This document shows, piece after piece, positions 24,019-32,743 of a stretch of DNA of 64,000 bases. The stretch comes from Symsagittifera roscoffensis. Lineage: Eukaryota > Xenacoelomorpha > Acoela > Convolutidae. The translations under genes and the position numbers were made by a program. Under the pieces are notes generated by a model that ran no database searches, had not been told where the DNA came from, and was given only the letters and a program-made list of their open reading frames with translations. Position 1 is the first letter of the stretch; the number at the start of each line of letters is the position of its first letter. Location: assembly GCF_963678635.1 (NCBI RefSeq), contig NC_087066.1, positions 59,166,312 to 59,230,311 of the forward strand, read 5' to 3'.

Positions 24019-25809
24019 GCCGACAACTTGGATCCCTACACCGCTCAAATTCCCACCCAACCAACCTCCACACTCCAATCCCAATAATCCCACTTTTTGC
24101 TTTCCCAACTATTAATATATCATCAAGCACGAATTCGGATACTAACTCAGATATTTCAGTTTTATACTCCATCTCACAACTTAATAACTCTAATATAGAA
24201 ACCCCTGACGAATTTGCAGACTCCGAACCATCTCCATCCAATAATTTTCAAACCAACTCCTCAGTTTTTTCAAAACCCCCTTTTCAACCAATCCCACTAA
24301 ATAATTCAAACCATCCGTTTCCACTCCTTCTTATGCTTCGCAAGTAACCCCAACCTACTCTCCCTTTCATTCCAACCGATCATCTAATAATTCTCCAGAT
24401 ACCCCCCAAATTTCCCAGGAACTCGATAATTTTATCACTCTACAACAACAGTTAATACATCCTAACACCCTCACTATACATCAAATTTCATCCACATTAG
24501 AATCCTCAAACCCACCTACTCCTACACCCTCCTCAGCTTACACTGCATCATTAGCACAATCATCCAAATCCACCGAAACATCGAATAGCACTCACCGAGC
24601 TTGTCGCACTTTTAAACGAAAATTCCCGAATCACCCATTCCCAACCAAACCCGGAACAGCCTGCGAATACATTAATCACCCACAACACACCAACCCGAAA
24701 GATTTTCTAGCAATCACCTTACCCTCATTCCCACAATATACATTAAACACACCTAACGACACTAACGACACACGTAGTTTTGTAGATGAACATGTTTAAT
24801 GCCCACACTTCACTGGACAGCATATTACCATTTTACTAATCCCCTTTGCCTGCCACTATCTAGTACTCATAACAACATAAAAAAGAATAAAGATATGCTA
24901 TATAGACTCACCGCAACACTAACACCTAGACAATTTACTTATATAGGATATAAAAAATTACTAAAAACATTCACTGCACCTCGTGCTAACGAATCTGCAA
25001 TAGAATATTTCGACCATAATATCATCCGAACTAATCAAGACCAATTTCTAGATGACGACCGCTTCGCTAACCCACAACTAACAGAAAAATTTTTCATCAA
25101 AACGTCATATGTATTCACACTTAATATTTTTGATTGAAAATATGATCACATCATTTCTGAAGCACTAAATGATATTCAAGCTTACGACAATTTTAAAGAC
25201 AAATATCAGTTATTTTCACTAACCTTTCACTTCCTTGCACCACATGAACGCGATTTGCATTGTTCACACGACATTATGTTACGCACTAAACAGACTCATA
25301 CATATACATACTATCGCTTCATACAAAATCATTTTGATTTACATACTCCATCAAGACAACCACACCATCGTTTTCAGTTTCTTAACTCGAAGTACACTTC
25401 ACCATTTTTTCTTAATTTCACCTATTGCATCAAGGATACTAACCTCCACGGCATCCTCCGCAATTATGACCCAGTAACACAAATGTATATATTTTGTCCC
25501 ATCACGAAGACCTTTAACGCCGAAGAATCCAGACCCTTCCTTATCCCACATGAATTTATCCAGCCTATAGAAACCCCAATATTAGAATTTATTGACAGTA
25601 CTAAATATAATCACAAAATATATAACCTCATTCAAAACACACCTTATGAGTTTGCAGTAGGCACCGAAGAACTAAAAACCATTAAAGCACTTCAATTGCT
25701 TTGGCCACTGCTTCAAACTAAAAACATCATTCGCATACTAGCAAAATTACTAACAACATCGGACATGATACACGACATCTTTCCCCACGGCTTTTTCCCA
25801 GACGATTAA
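24015..25809 (+). pseudogene. ORF-D/E, unknown protein downstream of env (broken)
   Basis: It begins ATGA, overlapping the env stop by 4 nt. The N-terminal third is Ser/Pro/Thr-rich and low complexity (24015-24347, then shifted frames). The C-terminal half is a conserved globular-looking region rich in His, Phe and Tyr (24799-25137 and 25141-25809, with motifs HYYRFIQNHFDLH-like and FCPITKTFNAEESRPFLIPHE). Breaks include a one-base loss at about 24797 and a TGA at 25135-25137 (CGA in E2). Differences from E2 in the C-terminal part are mostly silent, which indicates past selection on the protein. No known domain is recognised. Confidence 0.68.
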
Positions 25810-25812
25810 CAG

Positions 25813-25888
25813 GTAAGTATAATTTAAAAAAATATTCTTAACTATTAAATTGAAATTAGTACTAACCATTCTTTATTCACATTTCTAG
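25813..25888 (+). other. Candidate 76-bp intron just after ORF-D/E stop
   Basis: ACAG/GTAAGTAT begins three bases after the ORF-D/E stop. TACTAAC is present as a branch-site match (25859-25865), and a pyrimidine-rich TTCACATTTCTAG ends at 25888. E2 has the same arrangement at 45704-45784. Confidence 0.6.
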
Positions 25889-27403
25889 TCTTCATACCAC
25901 AATCATCCGCAAAAAACAGAAAAGAAAAATAAAAAATAAACTTGTTAAATTCTTTTAAAACTCATTAGTATCTTGCAAAAAATAATATAATAAAATTCAT
26001 ACCAAATGTAGAAAATAATTTATAATTTGTTTCCCATAAAGCAGTAAATTTAATTACGATGAAAATCTATAACTTTAAATTTCCCCCAAACAAAAAAAAG
26101 CTGTAAAATTGAAATTCTAAGTAATAAATTGATTAAATGAAAATGCAGTACTAACCTTTTGATATTTTCATTCACTCGCACAAGAATTCTATCCAAACTC
26201 GCAGAGCTCGCCCACGAAGAATTGTTTAAATAAGGATTTTAAGTTTCAAGTTTTCACACTCAACAACTGTAACACACGATTACAATTTTCAAACATTCCT
26301 TTAACCCGGTTGGAAAGGAATTATATACTAAACCAAACTAACCAACGCAGCTTACTAAACACCACAAATCATAAAATAACAGCATGACTAAGAAAAGAAA
26401 ATCAACGGTACCCAAACCGGATTTACCCAGTTTAAAACTGGATAATTGATTCTTTTGAAGACTATTATAAAGTCTAAAAAAGAAAAAAAAAACACAAAAA
26501 AGTCGCAAGACAAACCCATAACAAAAACAATTTGCTTTTTGAAAAAAAGGACACCACCAAAGAAACATAAGAAAGACCAACATAAACCCAACATAAAACG
26601 TTATCACATAACAGGACCTCTCAAAGAAACCGCATGAAATCATACTCCCACTCCTGGCCTAAACCACCAGAGAGGACGTCCTGAGCATGCTCTATAGCCG
26701 GCCTAACCCACCGCGCTACATCCACGCTTTGTGACCACACTTCTATTTTTAATAAGAGGTACTCAAGGGTGAGTAGTAACTCTTCAAAATAACCGAACTA
26801 AAACAAAATGCTTTTGTGAAAACAACTAAGTAAATTCATGATTAAAAAACCGAACTAATAAAATTTTATAAAATGTAAATCATACCTTGCAGTATATAGA
26901 TCAATACACAACAACAAAGACGAACATCCAAAGACAAAATGATCCCATCACACTCGAACAAGAATGGCTAACCACAACCGATATGCCGTCCACAATCACA
27001 ACTCAAGGGATTTAGAGTACGACTTGACTTCGCAGAAAAGGACTTCATTGAACTAGACCAATGACCACCTCGATATTCAAGTATACGTACAGATCCGAGT
27101 TACGAGGCATCCCTTCCACACACGTTCTCCATGCCATTCCCAGACGAGGTTGAACACAAAACAAGTTCTCTGCATAATACAGAAAAACCCGTTATAGCAA
27201 ACCATTTTGAAATCAGATTGATTTCATTGGGGAACACAGTCGTTGTCACAAGACGACACAACGATTGATGTCCCTAACTCCAGCGTCCTGGAACTCCTTT
27301 GACAAGAGGAACCGGACAAGAATATGATGTTCGCCAAATACCAACGTTCATCATCCATCCTTTGAATTGCAGAAAGATAATTCTAAAAACTCTGTAAAAC
27401 CCG
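25889..27403 (+). promoter_or_regulatory. E1 3' non-coding region
   Basis: No convincing ORF is seen. It is conserved with E2 45785-47315. It includes the inverted repeat CCAGTTTAAAACTGG (near 26429), the hairpin AGACT-ATTATAA-AGTCT (near 26459), two abutting palindromes AGGACGTCCT (26673-26682) and GAGCATGCTC (26683-26692), and on the minus strand a tRNA-like A-box TAGCGCGGTGG (26708-26718). The region ends in CCCGGA at the truncated 3' LTR. Confidence 0.55.
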
Positions 27404-27805
27404 GATCTAAACTATATTTTATGATTGGATAAACTGGATATTTTACCACTGTAAAGTATTTAATATTAACCAATCATAATCCATCTAACTAACAACCCAC
27501 TTATTTGTAAGTGCTGAAATTACTTGTAATTTCAGCAAAGGAGAGATTTGAATTTAACTTAGCAATTAGTTGTCTCTCCAAGAGAACTTCAGCAGCCGCA
27601 CCAAACCAGTATACCCTAGATCTATTGAGCCTAGCAGAGACTAGTTAAACACCCTGAGACTAGAAAGTATAAGAGTAAGATTAGGATCGGTATTAGACTA
27701 AGAAGTTGCACGAATCTATCCGGCCGAAAATAAGATAGAGTGACGAGCAGACGGTGTACCCTATCCGAAATTACTCTATGAGTTAACCACATCGGTCATA
27801 ACTCA
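27404..27805 (+). repeat. E1 3' LTR (first ~14 bp and polypurine end deleted)
   Basis: It matches the E2 LTR from CTAAAC onward and ends ACTCA at 27805. Compared with the E2 junction, E1 has lost the bases between two GAT triplets, taking the polypurine tract end and the LTR terminus. It retains the LTR hairpin (27511-27536), here perfectly paired. Confidence 0.88.
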
Positions 27806-28806
27806 GTCTGGCAACTTATGCAACATGTGTAGCCGGCACCCTGAAATAGGTTGATTTATAAGTCTGGCATTATATCCAACATACTTGGCCGCTTTGATTG
27901 AGCGTTTTTTTTATAGCTGGTCAACCTTTCCAACTTATCTGGCTTACAGCCTGACCATTTTTGAGCATTTTTCCTGAGCCTTACCATCTATCCAGCATTT
28001 GGCCGGAAAAACAATCGGTTGAAAATATGCTGACAGTCAAGGGCGGACTTAGGGGGGGGACAGGGGGGGGGCTGCGGACGCTCTCCCCTTCTTCTGGGAT
28101 TCGACCCCCTGCCGACACAAAGGGTCCCCCCTTTGGTACCTTTTAAGAAACCCATTTTTTGCCGACCGACCTTTAAATTTTTCAAAAGGCGCTTTCGGCG
28201 CCAATATATTCTAACTTTGAGGGGGGCGCTGAAAAAACGCAATTTTTTGGTCAAAATTTTCTAAAAAGTGCCTAAAAACGCCTTTTTTCGACTTTTTTCA
28301 AAATTTTGAAAATTTGGCCAATACAGGGACTTAGCGGTGCTTAGGGAGAGCTCGAAAAATGAATTCGGTCGACCCAAAAGAAAGGCCGACAAAATGTTCG
28401 AAAAATGGCCGGTAGTTCTGAAAATAACACTTTTGCTGGGCCTGGCAATATCCAACTTATACCGGAGACGTTGGGTGGTTGAAATGTTTTTTTTTGCTAA
28501 ACCTAGCACTACCCAAGATACATGGCCGAATTAAGTGGCCACCTGAATTGAGCATTTTGCTGAGCGTGGCAACATATCCAATATATGTGGCAATGTGGTT
28601 CGCAAACTCAAATGAAATTTTTGCCAAGCCTCGCAAATTACGTGCCGACTTATTTGGCCGACAGCCTAGTAAGAACTTTTTTTTCGCTGAGCCTGCCAAT
28701 ATATTCAACTAATATCATAAATGGTTTTTTTTGAGCCGGCAGCCTGAAAAAGGCTCTTTAACTGCGCTCGGCAACATATTCAGCATACTTAACCGGAAGC
28801 AACAAG
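27806..28806. repeat. Diverged tandem satellite with a G-rich insertion
   Basis: Variants of GCCTGGCAACATATCCAACA, GGCCGGCAGCCTGAAATGAG and GCATTTTTGCTGAGCC recur about every 60-70 bases; the same repeat flanks E2 on the right. At about 28035-28260 the pattern is interrupted by G-rich sequence with runs of eight and nine G (28052-28071) and a GGGGGGCGCTGAAAAAACGC segment, probably an unrelated old insertion. No gene is supported. Confidence 0.65.
28803..28806. repeat. Left target-site duplication of E2 (CAAG)
   Basis: CAAG directly precedes the TG of the E2 5' LTR and recurs directly after the CA of the 3' LTR at 47726-47729, as expected of integrase-mediated insertion of a Ty3/gypsy-type element. 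Confidence 0.8.
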
Positions 28807-29216
28807 TGGAACCTGATCTAAACTACATTTTATGATTGGATAAATTAGATATTTTACCAATGTAAAGTATTTAATATTAACCAATCATGATCCATCTAAC
28901 TAACAACCCACTTATTTGTAAGTGCTGAAGTTACTTGTAATTTCAGCACCAGAGAGATTTGAATTTAACTTAGAAATTAGTTGGACTCTCCCGAGCACTT
29001 CAGCAGCCGCAATAAACCAGTATACCCTAGATCTATTGAGCCTAGCAGAGACTAGTTAAACAACCTGAGACTAGATAGTATAAGAGTAAGATTAGGATCG
29101 GTATTAGACTAAGAAGTTGCACGAATCTATCCGGCCGAAAATAAGATAGCGTGACGAGCAGACGGTGTACCCTATCCGAAATTACTCTATGAGTTATACA
29201 CTCCAGTCCTAACTCA
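28807..29216 (+). repeat. E2 5' LTR (410 bp)
   Basis: It runs from TGGAACC to AACTCA and reads identical to 47316-47725. It contains the stem-loop at 28922-28949, an AATAAA at 29011-29016 that could serve for polyadenylation, and the block ending GACGGTGTACCCTATCC shared by all three elements. Confidence 0.96.
28922..28949 (+). promoter_or_regulatory. LTR stem-loop (13-bp stem)
   Basis: Arms GTGCTGAAGTTAC and GTAATTTCAGCAC flank a TT loop with one G-U pair. E1 (27511) has an A-U pair at that position. E3 (51910-51937) changes both sides of another pair (CTAC with GTAG) and keeps pairing. The base-paired change supports selection on an RNA structure. Confidence 0.7.
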
Positions 29217-29218
29217 TC

Positions 29219-29236
29219 TGGTGCGACCATAAGTCT
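29219..29236 (+). promoter_or_regulatory. E2 primer-binding site
   Basis: TGGTGCGACC starts two bases after the LTR end and is shared with E1 and E3. It should pair with a tRNA 3' end (complement ends CCA). The tRNA is not identified. Confidence 0.75.
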
Positions 29237-29303
29237 CGAACAAGACCTTAATAGCTTAGAATTAACCAAAATAGATTAGAAATTAGACAAAAACATTTAC
29301 AAA

Positions 29304-29537
29304 ATGTTATACGACAATAATTTAATCGAAATGTCTCTACGACTCAATAGATCAGAGCCAATATTCCGAACCATAACAGAACTACCCGGAATTGGAAGAA
29401 GACCTCGAACCAGAGACGACATACGACAAAGTAGAAACTTGCCATATAGCTATATGATAGTTAGGCAAAAACCAGAACAAACTTTTATATTTAGAATACT
29501 ACTGGCAATGAATTTAGATTTTCATTTGCAAACATAA
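29304..29537 (+). CDS. ORF0, small leader ORF (77 aa)
   Basis: An intact 77-codon frame at the same place and of the same length as E1 366-599. The middle is Arg-rich (PGIGRRPRTRDD) and the end hydrophobic. Changes from E1 include both silent ones and replacements (for example two Phe to Tyr). No known domain is seen. It is the first ATG-initiated frame on the full-length RNA, so it may encode a small protein or tune downstream initiation. A TTTCAG/GCGC acceptor-like site lies shortly after its stop. Confidence 0.52.
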   Translation: MLYDNNLIEMSLRLNRSEPIFRTITELPGIGRRPRTRDDIRQSRNLPYSYMIVRQKPEQTFIFRILLAMNLDFHLQT

Positions 29538-30471
29538 AACCTTGAAGTTAATCTTCAAAATCATTTCAGGCGCTAAACAAAATTATTAATATACAATAAC
29601 GATTGATAAAAAGATCTAAGATCGTTTTCCTAAAACTCTGCAGTAATATACAAAACATGTTTGAAAAATAATTATTGAAAAATAAAAAATAAAAATTAGT
29701 AGCATGACAATAAATGGTTAGTAATCATAAATCATCCTGTTGTTCCAGCTCCATCACCTAAAACATAACAGCAATCATAAACCCACTAATATCATCAAAA
29801 CACTAAATCTTTCCTTTACACACATTTAAAATTTTATTAAAACTTAAATTCACTTAATTTTAAAACCAGATCATCAAGGCTTATCCTTGGATCTTAAATC
29901 ATTTTCTACTTAATTAAATTTCAAATTTGATCATCAAGGCTTATCCTTGGATCAAACAGAACAACTTTGTTCTCCCCCACCCACTTAATTAGTGTCTAAC
30001 GACCTCAAACGTCGATTCACTACCCAACCCTTTCTAAAGACCTAAGACTAATAGAAATTTTTAAACAAAACTAATCATTCAAATTAGGATAAACAGTGAA
30101 GAACTTCGGTTATTCATCCTTCACTTGACCCCCCCCTCTTAACAGACCCAGGATAAATCTTAGACTTAGTAAGTTTAAAATAGTATCTAACGAACTACTC
30201 GCGTTCTAATTATACCTGAACCTTGTGGATCGATTTACTATTCTCCAACCCTTGAACACAATCACTACCCCTAAGTAAGATTAAGTAAGTTAACACCTTA
30301 ACTTATACTAGCCACGAGAAAGTAAAAAATCATTCTTCGGAATCGATATACTTTTCTCTCCAACCCTGAACAAATAGACCCAGGTTAAGCTAACCAAAAA
30401 ATTGTAAGAACTAACAGTTTAGGAAAATAGAAACCATTTAACAACCTTTTGCATCCGTCATCCTAAACCTT
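29538..30471 (+). promoter_or_regulatory. E2 structured 5' leader
   Basis: No ORF is supported. Hairpins visible: two copies of GATCATCAAGG-CTTAT-CCTTGGATC (29869-29893, 29929-29953); CGAC-CTCAAA-CGTCG (30000-30014); GTGAAG with CTTCAC enclosing AAC-TTCG-GTT (30096-30124); and a long stem-loop at 30316-30358 with an ATTC-TTCG-GAAT tip. A donor-like CTAA/GTAAGAT has its GT at 30275-30276. Roles in packaging, dimerisation or internal initiation are possible but unproven. Confidence 0.6.
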
Positions 30472-30939
30472 ATGTCATTTAAAAACCTAGGAAATAAACA
30501 AACAATCGTTTTACACAATTGTGAAATAGATAACAAAAAATACGACCTTGTAATCACACCTCATACACAAACAGTTGGATACATTCGAACAAAACGACAA
30601 ACACTAAAAAGAAAAATAATAACGAAACAAAGACAAATAACACGAAAAAGATTTTCAAAAAATCGAAACGCATTTTCAGAATCAGAAACCAACAGTTTAG
30701 ACGAACTTTACAAACTAAAAGAATCAATAGATAAAAATTGCCCACTTCACGATCAATTATATTTTTCTGACTCAGAAACAACTTCAAATTCATCAAAAAG
30801 AGGAAAAAGAAGAATAAAAAAGCAGTATAAACACAAACCAGTACATTTATACAATTGGAATCAACCAATTCGACACATTAATAATTACATATTAACAGTC
30901 ATCGAACGAAAAAATGAGCTCAACGCACACCCCAGGTGA
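30472..30939 (+). CDS. ORF1, small basic protein (155 aa) upstream of gag
   Basis: An intact frame. Residues 1-40 (MSFKNLGNKQTIVLHNCEID and onward) are followed by a very basic Lys/Arg/Gln stretch (about 41-62), a Ser/Glu region (about 65-105), a second basic cluster (KRGKRRIKKQYKHK, about 107-120) and a C-terminal part with WNQPIRHIN. The end overlaps the gag ATG (30914) by 26 nt in another frame, with an A-run just before the gag ATG, so reinitiation or frameshifting between them is possible. Homologous sequence lies at the same place in E1 and E3. No family is recognised; a nucleic-acid-binding or nuclear accessory role is a guess from charge. Confidence 0.65.
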   Translation: MSFKNLGNKQTIVLHNCEIDNKKYDLVITPHTQTVGYIRTKRQTLKRKIITKQRQITRKRFSKNRNAFSESETNSLDELYKLKESIDKNCPLHDQLYFSDSETTSNSSKRGKRRIKKQYKHKPVHLYNWNQPIRHINNYILTVIERKNELNAHPR

Positions 30940-32743
30940 CGAAACCCCAGATGATGATGAAATCTTTCCTTTTATAATAGATGCAACCACTGATAGAGGA
31001 CAGCATATATTTTGCAAAAATTTACTATTAAATTTATTTGAACCCGGAATCAGTCCATGTAAAACAGAGTTCCCAGATGTAAAAATCAAAACACAAATCA
31101 TAGACCACTACTTAAAAGATATATGCAACATAACACAACAGTATGGAATCTACTCCATAGAATTCACCTCACCAAACCATAATAATAGAAAATATACAAT
31201 TCAAACAGACGATCTTGATTTAGAATTTTCAAAAGTTTTTTCAGAATATATAAAAAGCATCCAATATCATAACTCACAAAGAGCAAACTCCATATTCACC
31301 AATGAAGTTTTCGCAATAATATATAGTTATATTTCGATATTAGAAAACGAAATCCCAATAACAAATGTCTCACCGACAGAAACATCTAAACATTTAAGAG
31401 TACGACATGAAATCACACTACTCTCTAGTTATTTAAACATCATTAAAGAAAATTTCACGAAAGACGACGTTTCACAACATACAAAACACGATCTACAAAA
31501 AATTTTGGCATGGTTCATAATAGATTATTTCACACACAATATTGATTTAATTGCACAAGCAAGAAAAAATTTTAGACCCCAAAATTCGAACGATGATACC
31601 GCTATCACAGAACAATCAGATTATGTTTGGGACCCCGAATGGTCTCATCCCGCATTTATAAGCTTCCCACAATCAATCTCAAGTCAAGCAATAAGTACGA
31701 TATCTTACATAAGAGATTATGTAAAAATAATACCATTCACCATTGATGCAACACCATTAAACTATCATACATTTTTGCCCGATACACAAAATAATAGTTT
31801 AAACTCTACAGTCATACACAATGAAAACCTCAATGGAACTAGGAATCTTACTCAACAAGATATCCAGACACCATCACACTTCATAAATGAAGAAATTGTA
31901 CACACAACAACTACACAACAAAGTATTTCACCAATACGCCCAAATTTAACAACACCAAGAAATACAAATCCTTCAAAAACACAGGTAACCTTACAATCAA
32001 CCGTTAAACTTTCGGTTGCCCCTAAATATTCACATATGGATTACCAAACATACAGACCCATGACAATACCATCAAAAACACGCAAAACATTCACTAGAAA
32101 CAACTTTACAGACCATAATTATAATTATACACATCCATCAAAAACATATAATCAACCACAAAGAAATTTTAACCAATATACAAGATCTCGAAATTGGGAT
32201 AACCCAATGACCCAACCTAATTCAATAAATTTCCAAACAAATCCTCCACAGGATCACAGTGAAAATTACCCATTTTTTCAACAAAATAAAAATAAAAAAC
32301 AGACATCTTATCAAATGGATTATTTATCCTCAGATGATGATTTCTTACAACCAGATATATTTGCACCAAATACTCAAGAATATCGTAGACAAGGAATACA
32401 GAGAACACGTACAAATCATAGAAATTTTTCTCCACAATCAATAGATGCACAACATCAACAACCAATTCAACAACAAAATCTAATTAATACACAATCTTTT
32501 CAACCAATTCAACAACAAAATCCAATGACTGCACACTCGTATCAACCATCACAAATGCAAAATGAAATACCACTCCCATATTATCTCCAACAACATGAAA
32601 TAACAAGAAACCAACTTTCAAATTTTTTCTCAAATGCCAAATGCAGCAGAATCATTACAAATGACAATGAATCCATACCTTATGGGTGGATCATCAATAA
32701 CATCAAACAAACCTTTAATGGTTTTCACAGGAACAGACCCTGA
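30914..32743 (+). CDS. gag: Gag N-terminal domain and Gln/Asn/Pro-rich linker (true frame ends ~32625)
   Basis: The ATG is in an A-rich context right after ORF1's last codons. The N-terminal 150 residues (PFIIDATTDRGQHIFCKNLL, FEPGISPCK, YLKDICN) are conserved in all three elements but match no domain I recognise. A helical-looking region follows, with VWDPEWSHP, then a long Gln/Asn/Pro/Ser/Thr-rich linker. The frame should pass into the capsid domain, but E2 has six T at 32623-32628 where E1 and E3 imply one fewer, so the last ~40 residues up to 32743 are out-of-frame. Gag continues in the overlapping frame from 32634. Confidence 0.85.
   Translation: MSSTHTPGDETPDDDEIFPFIIDATTDRGQHIFCKNLLLNLFEPGISPCKTEFPDVKIKTQIIDHYLKDICNITQQYGIYSIEFTSPNHNNRKYTIQTDDLDLEFSKVFSEYIKSIQYHNSQRANSIFTNEVFAIIYSYISILENEIPITNVSPTETSKHLRVRHEITLLSSYLNIIKENFTKDDVSQHTKHDLQKILAWFIIDYFTHNIDLIAQARKNFRPQNSNDDTAITEQSDYVWDPEWSHPAFISFPQSISSQAISTISYIRDYVKIIPFTIDATPLNYHTFLPDTQNNSLNSTVIHNENLNGTRNLTQQDIQTPSHFINEEIVHTTTTQQSISPIRPNLTTPRNTNPSKTQVTLQSTVKLSVAPKYSHMDYQTYRPMTIPSKTRKTFTRNNFTDHNYNYTHPSKTYNQPQRNFNQYTRSRNWDNPMTQPNSINFQTNPPQDHSENYPFFQQNKNKKQTSYQMDYLSSDDDFLQPDIFAPNTQEYRRQGIQRTRTNHRNFSPQSIDAQHQQPIQQQNLINTQSFQPIQQQNPMTAHSYQPSQMQNEIPLPYYLQQHEITRNQLSNFFSNAKCSRIITNDNESIPYGWIINNIKQTFNGFHRNRP

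Larger units (their letters stand above)
1..27805 (+). mobile_element. E1: giant Ty3/gypsy-type env-containing LTR element, 5' end outside window, internally duplicated
   Basis: E1 is bounded by a partial 5' LTR (1-278) and a 3' LTR (27404-27805). Gene order matches the complete element E2: ORF0, ORF1, gag, protease, RT, RNase H, integrase, ORF-C, env, ORF-D/E. It is about 9 kb longer than E2 because the gag-to-RNase H region occurs twice (3413-10240 and 10267-17084) and each copy itself holds a doubled zinc-knuckle/protease segment. Over the shared 278 bases the two LTRs differ at about nine positions (roughly 3%), so the insertion is older than E2. All genes carry stops or frameshifts except the integrase core. 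A target-site duplication cannot be checked because the left flank is missing. Confidence 0.93.

Noticed and set aside
26446-26637. Lys-rich + strand ORF in the E1 3' region
   Set aside because: The E2 equivalent has an in-frame stop and composition follows an A-rich stretch; not supported as a gene.
1-27805. Reading E1 as two or three separate elements inserted head to tail
   Set aside because: No LTR lies between the repeated gag-pol units and junctions are internal with microhomology, so a tandem duplication in one element fits better.
27806-28806. CRISPR array or bacterial origin for the repeats
   Set aside because: Unit lengths and sequences vary, there are no conserved repeats with unique spacers, and all genes are eukaryotic retroelement genes.
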